In this document: positions 57,567-64,000 of the stretch, piece after piece
Numbering within the stretch: position 1 is the first letter of the stretch
Layout: each line of letters starts with the position of its first letter
Source of the DNA: Rhizobium sp. R711
GTDB taxonomy: Bacteria; Pseudomonadota; Alphaproteobacteria; Rhizobiales; Rhizobiaceae
Direction: 5' to 3'
Length of the DNA stretch: 64,000 nt
Assembly (NCBI RefSeq): GCF_002211365.1
Contig: NZ_LOKZ01000014.1
Location: 1-64,000, forward strand
The notes under the pieces: generated by a model
Seen by the model: only the letters and a program-made list of their open reading frames with translations
Database searches by the model: none
Told to the model about the DNA's origin: nothing
Translations under genes and position numbers: made by a program

Positions 57567-57598
57567 GAAAATCGGCCGCAGTAAAAAAAGCGGCCGAC
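57567..57598 (-). terminator. stem-loop terminator of the DUF892 gene
   Basis: On the minus strand, TCGGCCGC and GCGGCCGA arms (57590-57597 and 57572-57579) pair around a T-rich 10-base loop and are followed by TTTT. It begins 10 bases after the DUF892 stop. Confidence 0.6.
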
Positions 57599-57606
57599 CT
57601 TCTGCT

Positions 57607-58098
57607 TTACGCTGCCTTGGCGTTGGCGGCGGAGATAGCGAGTTGCGTCAACTTCTTGTCCGTCGCCTCTTCTTCGGCAAGGTTTTGCTTCAGGAGCGGT
57701 ACAGCCTCTTTCAGACCGAGCTGATTGGCCCAAGCGATGAGCGTGCCGTAGCGGGCGATTTCATAGTGCTCGACAGACTGGGCCGATGAAATCAGACCGG
57801 CATCCAAAGCTGGCGACCCCTTGAACTCTTCGATGATCTCCTCACCCTCGGAAATGATACCCTGTATCGCTTCGCAGGTCTTGCCGCGGGCGGGTTTGCC
57901 GAAGATCTCAAACACTTGTTCCAGGCGCTCTATCTGGCCTTGGGTTTCGTCGCGATGCTGAAGGAACCCAGCTTTTCCTTTCTCCGATTGTGCGGCACGC
58001 GCCATTTTCGGCAGCGTCTTCAAGATCTGCTTTTCCGCGTAGTAGATATCCTTGAGCGTATCGAGGAACAGGTCGTCGAGCGTCTTCTGAGTAGCCAT
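57607..58098 (-). CDS. DUF892 (YciE/YciF) ferritin-like protein
   Basis: 163 residues of the DUF892 four-helix ferritin-like family. TLDDLFLDTLKDIYYAEKQI is the conserved start with the D-x-Y-x-A-E metal-site motif. GFLQHRDETQGQIERLEQVF carries the second Glu/His pair, and IISSAQSVEHYEIARYGTLI, the H-Y-E-x-x-x-Y block, the third. LLKQNLAEEEATDKKLTQLA ends the bundle. E. coli YciE/YciF are stress-induced and thought to bind iron. A AAGGAGGACACAC site supports the start and a GGAAC-N18-TT promoter lies 39-63 bases upstream. Confidence 0.9.
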   Translation of the reverse strand: MATQKTLDDLFLDTLKDIYYAEKQILKTLPKMARAAQSEKGKAGFLQHRDETQGQIERLEQVFEIFGKPARGKTCEAIQGIISEGEEIIEEFKGSPALDAGLISSAQSVEHYEIARYGTLIAWANQLGLKEAVPLLKQNLAEEEATDKKLTQLAISAANAKAA

Positions 58099-58136
58099 GT
58101 GTGTCCTCCTTGACTGGCATTCTAGTGCAAGCTTTA

Positions 58137-58161
58137 AACTCAGAGATCTCCTGGATGTTCC
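58137..58161 (-). promoter_or_regulatory. EcfG/RpoE2-type promoter of the DUF892 gene
   Basis: GGAAC, 18 bases, TT on the minus strand (AGTT with a 16-base spacer), 39 bases before the DUF892 start. Confidence 0.65.
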
Positions 58162-58337
58162 CGGACGCCGGGGTTCATTCTCGGCCTTTTGCTGCAAAGA
58201 GCCAGATGCTGAGCCAGATGCTTTTCGGAAAGAGGCGCGGCGGTTGAGCAAGACAATTTGACGGGACCTTGCACCTCTCAGGCTGCGTAGAGCCGCAGCA
58301 GAATGTGACGTCGTAGCGCCGTCCGGTGTCAGGGGTT

Positions 58338-58565
58338 TCAAACGTAACCGCCGAGCGCCATTAAAACCGCGCCGACTGCGATAACGGCCAGGGCCGACCA
58401 GTTCTGTGATATACCGAAGAACCTGAGACCTTGTCGCCGCGGCTCGAGCGTAGCGCCCCCTTGCGGCAGCCGGTGCGGATCACTCGGTCTTTTGTTGAGC
58501 GCTGGCCGAAACAGGACAAGCGTCCCGCCGATCATGAGGGCGGCACCAATGAGGATTGCCCACAT
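58338..58565 (-). CDS. 75-residue membrane protein
   Basis: Two membrane helices (MWAILIGAALMIGGTLVLF and WSALAVIAVGAVLMALGGY) joined by a basic, Pro-rich loop (NKRPSDPHRLPQGG, EPRRQGLRFFG). The start has GGAGGCGACG upstream and the gene has its own GGAAC-type promoter. Small two-helix proteins of this type are common in alphaproteobacterial stress regulons. No family recognised. Confidence 0.7.
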   Translation of the reverse strand: MWAILIGAALMIGGTLVLFRPALNKRPSDPHRLPQGGATLEPRRQGLRFFGISQNWSALAVIAVGAVLMALGGYV

Positions 58566-58601
58566 CGTCGCCTCCTTTTTCGTAAGGAAAGATACTGACT
58601 A

Positions 58602-58626
58602 AACCAGATGCAGGCTGGATAGTTCC
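58602..58626 (-). promoter_or_regulatory. EcfG/RpoE2-type promoter
   Basis: GGAAC, 18 bases, TT (TTT) on the minus strand, 37 bases before the start of the 75-residue membrane protein. Confidence 0.65.
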
Positions 58627-58873
58627 GAAGCGGCAAGGGAAGAACGGATCGCCTCTGGCACAATTGCTCGTGAAAGAGCGTTCCCAAGCTTCTCCTTTTT
58701 TGCACCTCGGCAGCCTGGCGACCCGTCTCACACGATTGCTGGCTTTCGCTTTCGTTTTGGTAAGAAAGAATGGCATTCACCATCGAAACGTTGGACGACT
58801 GGCGGCCAATTGGCATCTTTATTGTTCGCACAAGTGCATTGACAGGACGTATTCAGATCGTCGGTCCGCCAAA

Positions 58874-59047
58874 ATGAAAATAAACCGCCTTTTGATTGCG
58901 TGTCGCTGCTTTGCAGCGCTCACCATTATGGTTGGCGTTTCGAAACCAGCGCGTGACGGCTCGGCTTATGCGTCAGCGAATTTGCGTGGTTTAGACGTCC
59001 TTGATGGGGGCAAGGTGACGGCAAGGTTATCGTCACAGGCAACCTGA
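58874..59047 (+). CDS. doubtful small exported protein
   Basis: A 57-residue frame starts MKINRLLIACRCFAALTIMV, like a signal peptide, then turns hydrophilic. No ribosome site and no family. It converges with the 314-residue membrane gene. The rest of 58627-59085 shows nothing coding. Confidence 0.25.
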   Translation: MKINRLLIACRCFAALTIMVGVSKPARDGSAYASANLRGLDVLDGGKVTARLSSQAT

Positions 59048-59085
59048 TCAAGCCACGTCTCGAGTTCGCAGTGGCAAGCCTCTTT

Positions 59086-60030
59086 CTATCGATGTCCAAC
59101 CAAAGAGGTCGGCGGTATCGCTTCAGAGCGACCAACGGCGCTCGCGACGACGAGATCTTCTTGCTCGTCACGCTGTCTGCCGCCCAATGCTGCCGCGGCC
59201 GACGAAATAAAGGCGCCAATCAGCAGCGAAAGAGAGCCGACGAGCGCGGTGGTGGCGGCAGCCTTTCTCGCCTTGTCGACCGCCGCTTGGGCCGCCGTCT
59301 TTGCGTCAGCGATTTGTTTGAGGATTGCATCGACCCTGTTGCTGGCGTCTGCCTCGGACAGGCCGGTGCGAGCCGAAACGATACCGGCAATATAGGTCCT
59401 GTCGGCTTCGGAAACCTGACCGTTCGCCGCGCTCTGAAGCAGGATCCTGGAGATTTCGGTGCTGGCGGCACCATCGTCTTCACGCGCTCTTCCGCTTGGT
59501 TGCTGGGGACGAAGTAGGGCATCGGTGAAATAGGCGGTGGAAACGTCAACGGGATTTCTTGTCGCCATGCTCGCGGCTCCCGCGACGCCTGCCGTGCTGA
59601 CTACGTTGCCCGCCGCAGTCGCGCCGGCACCTGCAAGCGACGTAAGCGAGGAGGCCAGAAAACCTGCTACAAACAGGGTCGCCAAGGCCCAGGCGATAAA
59701 GCCGTGCGCCGTATCACGGAAGAAAATCTCGTCGGTGTGGACCGCCGTCCATTTCGTGCGCATGCGCCCGGTCAGATAACCGCCCAAAGCTGAGGATAAC
59801 CACTGAACGACAATCAGCCAGATTGCCGCGGTTACCCCAACTGTCGCTGCTGAACTGCTTTCCCCTGACCAGGGCGACACCATTGTCAGTCCCATGCCGG
59901 AGCCCAGCAACAGGAGGATGAGCGTTATGCCAGTTGCTGCAACGGCACCGCCGATGATCGGAGCCCAAGCGAGGGCGGACTTTGAAGATTCGGTTGGCAT
60001 GATGCTGCCTTCGCCTTCGCTTAGCGACAT
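59086..60030 (-). CDS. conserved membrane protein of unknown function
   Basis: 314 residues. Four to five helices: ALAWAPIIGGAVAATGITLI, TAAIWLIVVQWLSSALGGYL, GFIAWALATLFVAGFLASSL and TTALVGSLSLLIGAFISSAA. Between the third and last lies a soluble stretch (about 160-250; GQVSEADRTYIAGIVSARTG, LSEADASNRVDAILKQIADA) whose repeat reads like a YdfJ/TIGR-type helical tail. A conserved YLTGRMRTKW sits after helix 2. Start after GGAGGCCGGC. It is nine bases downstream of the 25-residue gene, so both are one transcript with the GGAAC-CGTT promoter. I know relatives in rhizobia only as hypothetical proteins. Confidence 0.75.
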   Translation of the reverse strand: MSLSEGEGSIMPTESSKSALAWAPIIGGAVAATGITLILLLLGSGMGLTMVSPWSGESSSAATVGVTAAIWLIVVQWLSSALGGYLTGRMRTKWTAVHTDEIFFRDTAHGFIAWALATLFVAGFLASSLTSLAGAGATAAGNVVSTAGVAGAASMATRNPVDVSTAYFTDALLRPQQPSGRAREDDGAASTEISRILLQSAANGQVSEADRTYIAGIVSARTGLSEADASNRVDAILKQIADAKTAAQAAVDKARKAAATTALVGSLSLLIGAFISSAAAALGGRQRDEQEDLVVASAVGRSEAIPPTSLVGHR

Positions 60031-60039
60031 GCCGGCCTC

Positions 60040-60117
60040 CTATCGCATGAACAGGACGAGAAGAATGACGATCGGCAGGGGAACGCCGAGAAGCCAAAGA
60101 AGTAAGCCGCGACCCAT
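60040..60117 (-). CDS. 25-residue membrane microprotein
   Basis: MGRGLLLWLLGVPLPIVILL then VLFMR: a single hydrophobic helix with a Gly/Pro kink and positive ends. The ribosome site AGGAGGTTTTTCA is strong, the promoter upstream is a full GGAAC-N16-CGTT match and the gene sits nine bases from the next. These together make it a real gene although it is tiny. Role unknown; perhaps a partner of the 314-residue membrane protein. Confidence 0.7.
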   Translation of the reverse strand: MGRGLLLWLLGVPLPIVILLVLFMR

Positions 60118-60152
60118 TGAAAAACCTCCTATTAGGCCATTTCCGAGCTCCG

Positions 60153-60177
60153 AACGTCCGGCCAGGGACATTGTTCC
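60153..60177 (-). promoter_or_regulatory. EcfG/RpoE2-type promoter, full match
   Basis: GGAAC, 16 bases, CGTT on the minus strand, 36 bases before the 25-residue protein start. Confidence 0.7.
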
Positions 60178-60262
60178 AGCGTCGGCTCTGCTCTTTTCGA
60201 GGCCAAGCGGCGCTCCAAGGCTCGCGCCTTCCAGCAACCCACACCTTCATGACGACGCCCCG

Positions 60263-60287
60263 GGAACAATGGCGTTCGAAAAACATT
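60263..60287 (+). promoter_or_regulatory. EcfG/RpoE2-type promoter
   Basis: GGAAC, 18 bases, TT (CATT with a 16-base spacer), 28 bases before the 91-residue protein start. Divergent from the site at 60153. Confidence 0.65.
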
Positions 60288-60314
60288 TCTCCTCGCCAAC
60301 GAAGGAGGTACCAA

Positions 60315-60590
60315 ATGCAATTGATCGAAACCCATGTGGGCACGGTGACGGATGGAAAGCTCTCGGTGGAGTTCGTCGGGGAGGGCGGTGAACTTGTTTC
60401 TGTCCGAATGATCGCCGACGACGAAGGCCTCGACCATGACAACGCCGTGCGCCGCGCCAAGGAAATCCTTGTTCAACTCACAGCGTTTGGAAACGAGTTC
60501 GACGAAGCTACTCAGTCGCTACGAGCCGATCTGTTCGACGATCCCACACTGCAAGGTGAGGCATCGGGGGAGCGTGGGAAGATCGCGTGA
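60315..60590 (+). CDS. 91-residue acidic conserved protein
   Basis: MQLIETHVGTVTDGKLSVEF, then VGEGGELVSVRMIADD and NAVRRAKEILVQLTAFGNEF. A small alpha/beta protein with an acidic C-terminal part and no Cys or membrane helix. The start has AAGGAGGTACCAA upstream, a near-perfect site. It has its own stress-type promoter. Similar small proteins are known to me only as hypothetical in rhizobia. Confidence 0.65.
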   Translation: MQLIETHVGTVTDGKLSVEFVGEGGELVSVRMIADDEGLDHDNAVRRAKEILVQLTAFGNEFDEATQSLRADLFDDPTLQGEASGERGKIA

Positions 60591-60774
60591 CGATCAGACA
60601 ACATCTGCCCGCAAAGTAACGAATAAGACGTCAGGCGCGGGTTGGACTAACGCTTGAAAGGAGCGCAACGCGAAGCTCCGAGCGCGGGAAAACAGATCGT
60701 GTGGACCGCCGAAGAAAATGACGGGCTCGGCCGGGAAATACATCGAGACTGGGCAAGGCAAGACAATGATGTCT

Positions 60775-60799
60775 GGAACTCCCGGTTCTGCGCTCAGTT
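60775..60799 (+). promoter_or_regulatory. EcfG/RpoE2-type promoter
   Basis: GGAAC, 18 bases, TT (AGTT with a 16-base spacer), 25 bases before the isochorismatase-like gene. Confidence 0.6.
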
Positions 60800-60823
60800 G
60801 GATGGTGACGTGAAGGAGACCTG

Positions 60824-61396
60824 ATGGGAAGCTGGGTCCACCTATGCATCGACATGCAGCGAATGTTCGCAGAGCAGACGCCGTGGCATGTCCCATGGAT
60901 GGCAAGGGTTTCCCCCGAGATTGTCGAAGTCGCGGCCAGACATCCCGAACGCACTGTATTTACGCGGTTCATTCCTCCGACGACTGCCGAGGGGATGCCC
61001 GGCATGTGGAAAGCCTACTACACGAAGTGGGATATGATGACGCGAGCAAAACTGCCTGTGGAATTGCTCGATCTGGTAACCGATCTGCGGCGATTTGCAC
61101 CGCCTGCCAGGGTCTTTGACAAAAGCACATATTCGCCTTGGATCGGTGGTCATCTTCACCGGACGTTGGTGGCCGAGCACGTCGATACCCTTGTGATCAC
61201 CGGTGGCGAGACTGACGTGTGCGTGCTTGCCGCTGTGATCGGGGCAATCGATCTCGGCTACTGTGTCATCGTCCTGAAGGACGCGGTTTGCAGCGGAGCT
61301 GATTCCACCCACGACGCTTCTCTCGCATTGCTTGGCCATCGCTTCTCGGTACAGGTAGAAATCGCCACAACTGAAGCTTTCCTTTCAGAACATTGA
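60824..61396 (+). CDS. isochorismatase-like cysteine hydrolase
   Basis: 190 residues with the full catalytic triad of the family: Asp in LCIDMQRMFAEQTPW, Lys in FDKSTYSPW and Cys in TGGETDVCVLAAVIGAIDLG. A cis-peptide GGE precedes the Cys loop. Members hydrolyse nicotinamide, N-carbamoylsarcosine, peroxyureidoacrylate or isochorismate; nothing here fixes the substrate. GKWDMM and MPGMWKAYY near residue 65 could line the pocket. Starts after AAGGAGACCTG. Under a GGAAC-type promoter, so stress-linked. Confidence 0.87.
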   Translation: MGSWVHLCIDMQRMFAEQTPWHVPWMARVSPEIVEVAARHPERTVFTRFIPPTTAEGMPGMWKAYYTKWDMMTRAKLPVELLDLVTDLRRFAPPARVFDKSTYSPWIGGHLHRTLVAEHVDTLVITGGETDVCVLAAVIGAIDLGYCVIVLKDAVCSGADSTHDASLALLGHRFSVQVEIATTEAFLSEH

Positions 61397-61691
61397 CGCC
61401 CTTTTGTTGATCGATCCCCACAGGTGTGGAGCTGCTGAGAAGGAAGATGAGCAGAACTGCTGACATAACTGCGCCGTTTTGCGACCGCTTCGACCGAGAT
61501 CTTAGGCCCGTGGGCGCGCTGAATTTTGCACTGGCGGGGCCATCTGCAGGCAGGATTCACGTTTGTTGTTCTCACCGATCAGGAGCCCTGGCCGGAGCGT
61601 GAGCAGTACGATATCGTACCGGCGTTATTGATTGACCTCTAATTTAGAGCAATTAGGATCCAGATGCTCAATAGATTTCGGAGGTAAGGAA

Positions 61692-61934
61692 ATGCTTGTT
61701 CGACGTATCAGAGACACCGAAATGGCGATGCTCTCACGATCCGTGCAGACTTGGTACAAACACTATAAGGCGAAGCCTGATGCGCGAGCATCCGAAATGC
61801 TCTGCAGCGCTGTTATCGATCTCTTCAACAACGGCCATCATACCCAGGAAGAGCTGACGTCCATATTGATCACACGCTATCCGGGACCCACCGCGATGCT
61901 GACCAATTCTCCCACCTCTTCTTCGGTCCATTGA
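61692..61934 (+). CDS. small helical protein, relative of the 40642 protein
   Basis: 80 residues. The middle (ASEMLCSAVIDLFNNGHHTQ then EELTSILI) has the A..l....lf..G.t.eeL...L pattern of the proteins at 40642 and of the 56178 N-terminus. The start has GGAGGTAAGGAA upstream. No GGAAC-type promoter is seen. Its tail converges with a weak frame on the other strand. Confidence 0.6.
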   Translation: MLVRRIRDTEMAMLSRSVQTWYKHYKAKPDARASEMLCSAVIDLFNNGHHTQEELTSILITRYPGPTAMLTNSPTSSSVH

Positions 61935-62155
61935 GGGGGCATCTGCCGACCAGAAAAAGGCGAAAAGCCGGGCGACGAGCTTGGACGGCTTTGGCGACCC
62001 GGCTCTGAGATGCCGGGCCGCATCGCATGCGTGTCACAGATGTCATCGAAACAAAGTTCAACCGTCCAGACCGTTCCAAAATGCCACTCATCGGCGCACT
62101 CAGCGTCGAACTCCGCAGCGCCCCACTCAACCTGGAAGGCGAAGCGCGAAGACAC
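61877..62155 (-). CDS. doubtful hypothetical protein
   Basis: A 92-residue frame from GTG (SSRFAFQVEWGAAEFDAECA; FGTVWTVELCFDDICDTHAM) ends in an acidic PPQWTEEEVGELVSIAV stretch. It overlaps the 61692 gene tail by 58 bases and has no clear ribosome site. Family not recognised; it may be chance. Confidence 0.25.
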   Translation of the reverse strand: MSSRFAFQVEWGAAEFDAECADEWHFGTVWTVELCFDDICDTHAMRPGISEPGRQSRPSSSPGFSPFSGRQMPPQWTEEEVGELVSIAVGPG

Positions 62156-62165
62156 TCGCGCAACC

Positions 62166-63269
62166 TCATTTTTGACGAGGTTGCGTCAGAGCGGCACCGG
62201 CCGATACAGATCCACTGTGCGCGCGCGCCACGACCGCTTCATGAAGCGTGCGGGCTGCATTGCAAACTTCCTCCTGAAACGCCTGGTCGCTTTCGAAGGA
62301 CACGTGACTGGTCGCGTAGGGTTCATAATAGCCAATATAGCGGTCGATCTCAGCCAATGCGCCTGCGGGGATCAGCTCCATTGACGTCAACCAGTCCGCC
62401 AGGCTGCGCCGCACATTTTCGGCGCCTTCCGTGTCACCGTGGACGATGACGGAAAACAGCCGCCCTTGAAGATGACGGGGGTAGTCCCAGCCATTCATCT
62501 CGATCTCCTTGGCTTCCTTAGGGTGTTTCCCATGGGTGGTTGTCGGATCGGGATTTCCGCCATCCGCGCAGACGAGGCGATCAATCATGAGCTTCAGCGG
62601 CGAGGACGTCTGATACCAGTTGACCGGGGTAACGATCATAATGCCGTGCGCTTCCACCCATAGCGGATATATTTCGTTCATCCAGTCCTGCACCTGCCCG
62701 AGCGAATAGTTCGGATAACATGAGCACGGCCAGTGACAGAGCGCCGCCGACGTAGAGAAGCAGGCCTTGCAGGGATGAATGTGTCGCCCATATTCCGACG
62801 CAAGTCTGCTGAGATCGAGCACCTGCACTGTTACATTCGCTTCGCGCTCCAGCACCGACCTTGCGATCTCGACGATACGGAAGCTCTTCGACAACTCGCC
62901 CGGACAGGTGTGTTCGCTTCGTGATGACCCGTTGATCAGAAGAAATCGGCGTGGCCCCGTTCGATCCTCGTGGCGTGCCTGCGCCAGGGAAACAGCGTCG
63001 TGCGTGGCGATCCAGTCCAGCGAGAGATCGTAGTCCGGGTCTGCGAAACCCTTGCCCGCCTTTCGCGTCCTTGGACTCTTTCGGGAGTGTTCGTAAGCAT
63101 CCCACGCAGCCGAAGCAATCTTTGCAAGTTCCGCGCCAAGCGATTGATAGGCTGTGTCCTGGAACTGATTGAGAAACCGTCGCTTGAACTCGGTTTCGTC
63201 GAGCCGCGGGGTGGGACTGCCGGTTCGTGGCTCGAGGTTGGCTAACGATTGGACTGGGTGAGCGGACAT
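62166..63269 (-). CDS. flavodoxin-fold NADPH-dependent FMN reductase
   Basis: 367 residues. The first 120 form a helical lead (FKRRFLNQFQDTAYQSLGAE; DYDLSLDWIATHDAVSLAQA). The flavodoxin-like domain has RFLLINGSSRSEHTCPGELS (FMN phosphate loop), VTVQVLDLSRLASEYGRHIH with Cys-rich CKACFSTSAALCHWPCSCY, then GIMIVTPVNWYQTSSPLKLM and IDRLVCADGG (FMN ring site). An ATHG-PKEAKEI strand and VIVHGDTEGAENVRRSLADW complete it. The start follows CAAGGAGCTGCC. A full GGAAC-CGTT promoter lies upstream, so it is stress-linked. The Cys cluster could be a metal or redox site. Confidence 0.82.
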   Translation of the reverse strand: MSAHPVQSLANLEPRTGSPTPRLDETEFKRRFLNQFQDTAYQSLGAELAKIASAAWDAYEHSRKSPRTRKAGKGFADPDYDLSLDWIATHDAVSLAQARHEDRTGPRRFLLINGSSRSEHTCPGELSKSFRIVEIARSVLEREANVTVQVLDLSRLASEYGRHIHPCKACFSTSAALCHWPCSCYPNYSLGQVQDWMNEIYPLWVEAHGIMIVTPVNWYQTSSPLKLMIDRLVCADGGNPDPTTTHGKHPKEAKEIEMNGWDYPRHLQGRLFSVIVHGDTEGAENVRRSLADWLTSMELIPAGALAEIDRYIGYYEPYATSHVSFESDQAFQEEVCNAARTLHEAVVARAHSGSVSAGAALTQPRQK

Positions 63270-63292
63270 GGCAGCTCCTTGAAAACAACCAA

Positions 63293-63317
63293 AACGCTTT
63301 CGAGGCCCCGCCGTTCC
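63293..63317 (-). promoter_or_regulatory. EcfG/RpoE2-type promoter, full match
   Basis: GGAAC, 16 bases, CGTT on the minus strand, 24 bases before the flavodoxin-fold reductase start. The rest of 63318-63626 shows nothing coding. Confidence 0.7.
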
Positions 63318-63626
63318 CTTCTGTTACGGTGCGGAGCCATCGCGGCAAGCTAGATAGCCGGATTCCTGCCGTGTCGACAGCGCTAGCGGACCCTCGCGTC
63401 GCTATTCGCGGCCGTGTTTGCACGGTGCGCCGAGGCTTCATTCTTGAGACGACAATCTCGCCATGCAACCTGTTGGTTCGCAGACGCCGGGCGCGCGCCG
63501 AATGGTTGGCTTCATAAAGCGCTTGCCGGCGTCGTTCGAAGTTAAATCCGATCTTGCTGGTCGAAATTCGGCTCCTGGGCTCTAGATTGTTTTTGGTCGC
63601 TGCAACCAGCGCAAAGGCGCGCAAAC

Positions 63627-64000
63627 ATGAACGACATCTTAGCAGTCGCTGCGACGACATCGGACGCAAGTTTCCATCGCAGCAAGGACTGGCTCGAAGG
63701 TCAGAAGGAGGCTTTCGAGGCGGTCATGAATGGCGCGCCGCTCGCCCAATCACTTGATGTCCTCATCAAGGTTGCTCTATCGCAAGTCAAGTCCATCGTG
63801 CGTTGCGCGTTCTATATTGCGAATGCCGCAGGTAGCGAACTCACCCATGTGACCGGCATGCCAGCCTCTTACGCGCGTCTGGTCGAAGGTTTCGAAATTG
63901 GGCCAGAGTTTCTTGCGTGCGTTCTCGCCATGGGCATTGGCGAGCCGATGATAACGCCGGACGTGGAATGCGAACCTCGATGGCAATCGTGGCTATGGCT
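63627..64000 (+). CDS. GAF-domain sensor protein, N-terminal part
   Basis: Cut by the right edge after 124 codons. An N-terminal helix (WLEGQKEAFEAVMNGAPLAQ, SLDVLIKVALSQV) leads into a GAF domain (RCAFYIANAAGSELTHVTGM; FEIGPEFLACVLAMGIGEPM; ITPDVECEPRWQSW). This start is typical of rhizobial GAF sensor kinases (HWE/HisKA_2 type), but the output part is not visible. If it is a kinase, it would be a candidate partner for the receiver proteins at 45810 and 56178. No ribosome site is obvious. Confidence 0.6.
   Translation, partial: MNDILAVAATTSDASFHRSKDWLEGQKEAFEAVMNGAPLAQSLDVLIKVALSQVKSIVRCAFYIANAAGSELTHVTGMPASYARLVEGFEIGPEFLACVLAMGIGEPMITPDVECEPRWQSWLW

Noticed and set aside
58566-59085. Possible small exported protein and regulatory RNA in the gap
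   Set aside because: Only a weak frame without ribosome site was seen and no stable stem or promoter on the plus strand, so it is listed at low confidence only.
61600-61691. Stress promoter for the 80-residue protein
   Set aside because: The closest match is GGATC with a 16-base spacer and TTCG, too far from the consensus.
1-64000. CRISPR array, rRNA, tRNA, prophage or replication origin
   Set aside because: No spaced direct repeats, no tRNA-like cloverleaf, no phage structural genes and no repABC or dnaA-type genes were seen.

Overview
The window looks like an accessory replicon or genomic island of a rhizobial alphaproteobacterium (Rhizobium, Ensifer or Agrobacterium group). This rests on ExoY/ExoF/ExoP-type exopolysaccharide genes, a BA14K-family protein, pRiA4b ORF-3-type and IS66/IS110 remnants, GC-rich codon use, and many promoters of the alphaproteobacterial general-stress type (GGAAC, 18-base spacer, TT). 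No rRNA, tRNA, CRISPR array or replication origin was seen.

Layout. 1-3.2 kb: the start of a Tat-exported Hint-domain protein, a decayed IS110 transposase, and a divergent LysR/cupin pair. 3.8-9.9 kb: a tightly overlapping four-gene operon of three SPFH (HflK/HflC-like) membrane proteins and a heavy-metal P-type ATPase. 9.9-12.2 kb: an ftsZ fragment, a fabF paralogue and a TetR regulator with a 22-bp palindrome just upstream. 12.6-40.6 kb: a large, interrupted cell-surface polysaccharide locus. It holds glycosyltransferases, an ExoY-type priming enzyme, a Wza/ExoF exporter, an ExoP-like co-polymerase, a Wzx-type flippase, a Wzy-type polymerase, FkbM and TylF methyltransferases, a HAD protein and an Fe/2OG-oxygenase-like protein. 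Inside this span sits an unrelated block (18-23 kb: YceI, arylamine N-acetyltransferase, cupin, two PNPOx-type flavoproteins) together with pseudogenes (pRiA4b ORF-3, chemotaxis receptor). 41.1-42.9 kb: nested IS66 debris. 43-44.4 kb: an AraC regulator beside a MAPEG protein.

45-64 kb is the most coherent part: a general-stress island. It carries an ECF sigma factor and two receiver proteins. It also holds glgX-treZ-treY (trehalose from glycogen), a YdaD-type dehydrogenase, a DUF892 ferritin-like protein, small membrane proteins, an isochorismatase-like hydrolase and a flavodoxin-fold reductase. Nearly every transcription unit there has a GGAAC-N18-TT element at a promoter-like distance. The same element lies in front of the BA14K gene, an alpha/beta hydrolase and a small-protein pair at 14 kb. 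Fifteen such sites are listed.

Many starts were reassigned to internal codons with clear Shine-Dalgarno sequences. All functions are inferred from motifs read by eye; no database search was possible.
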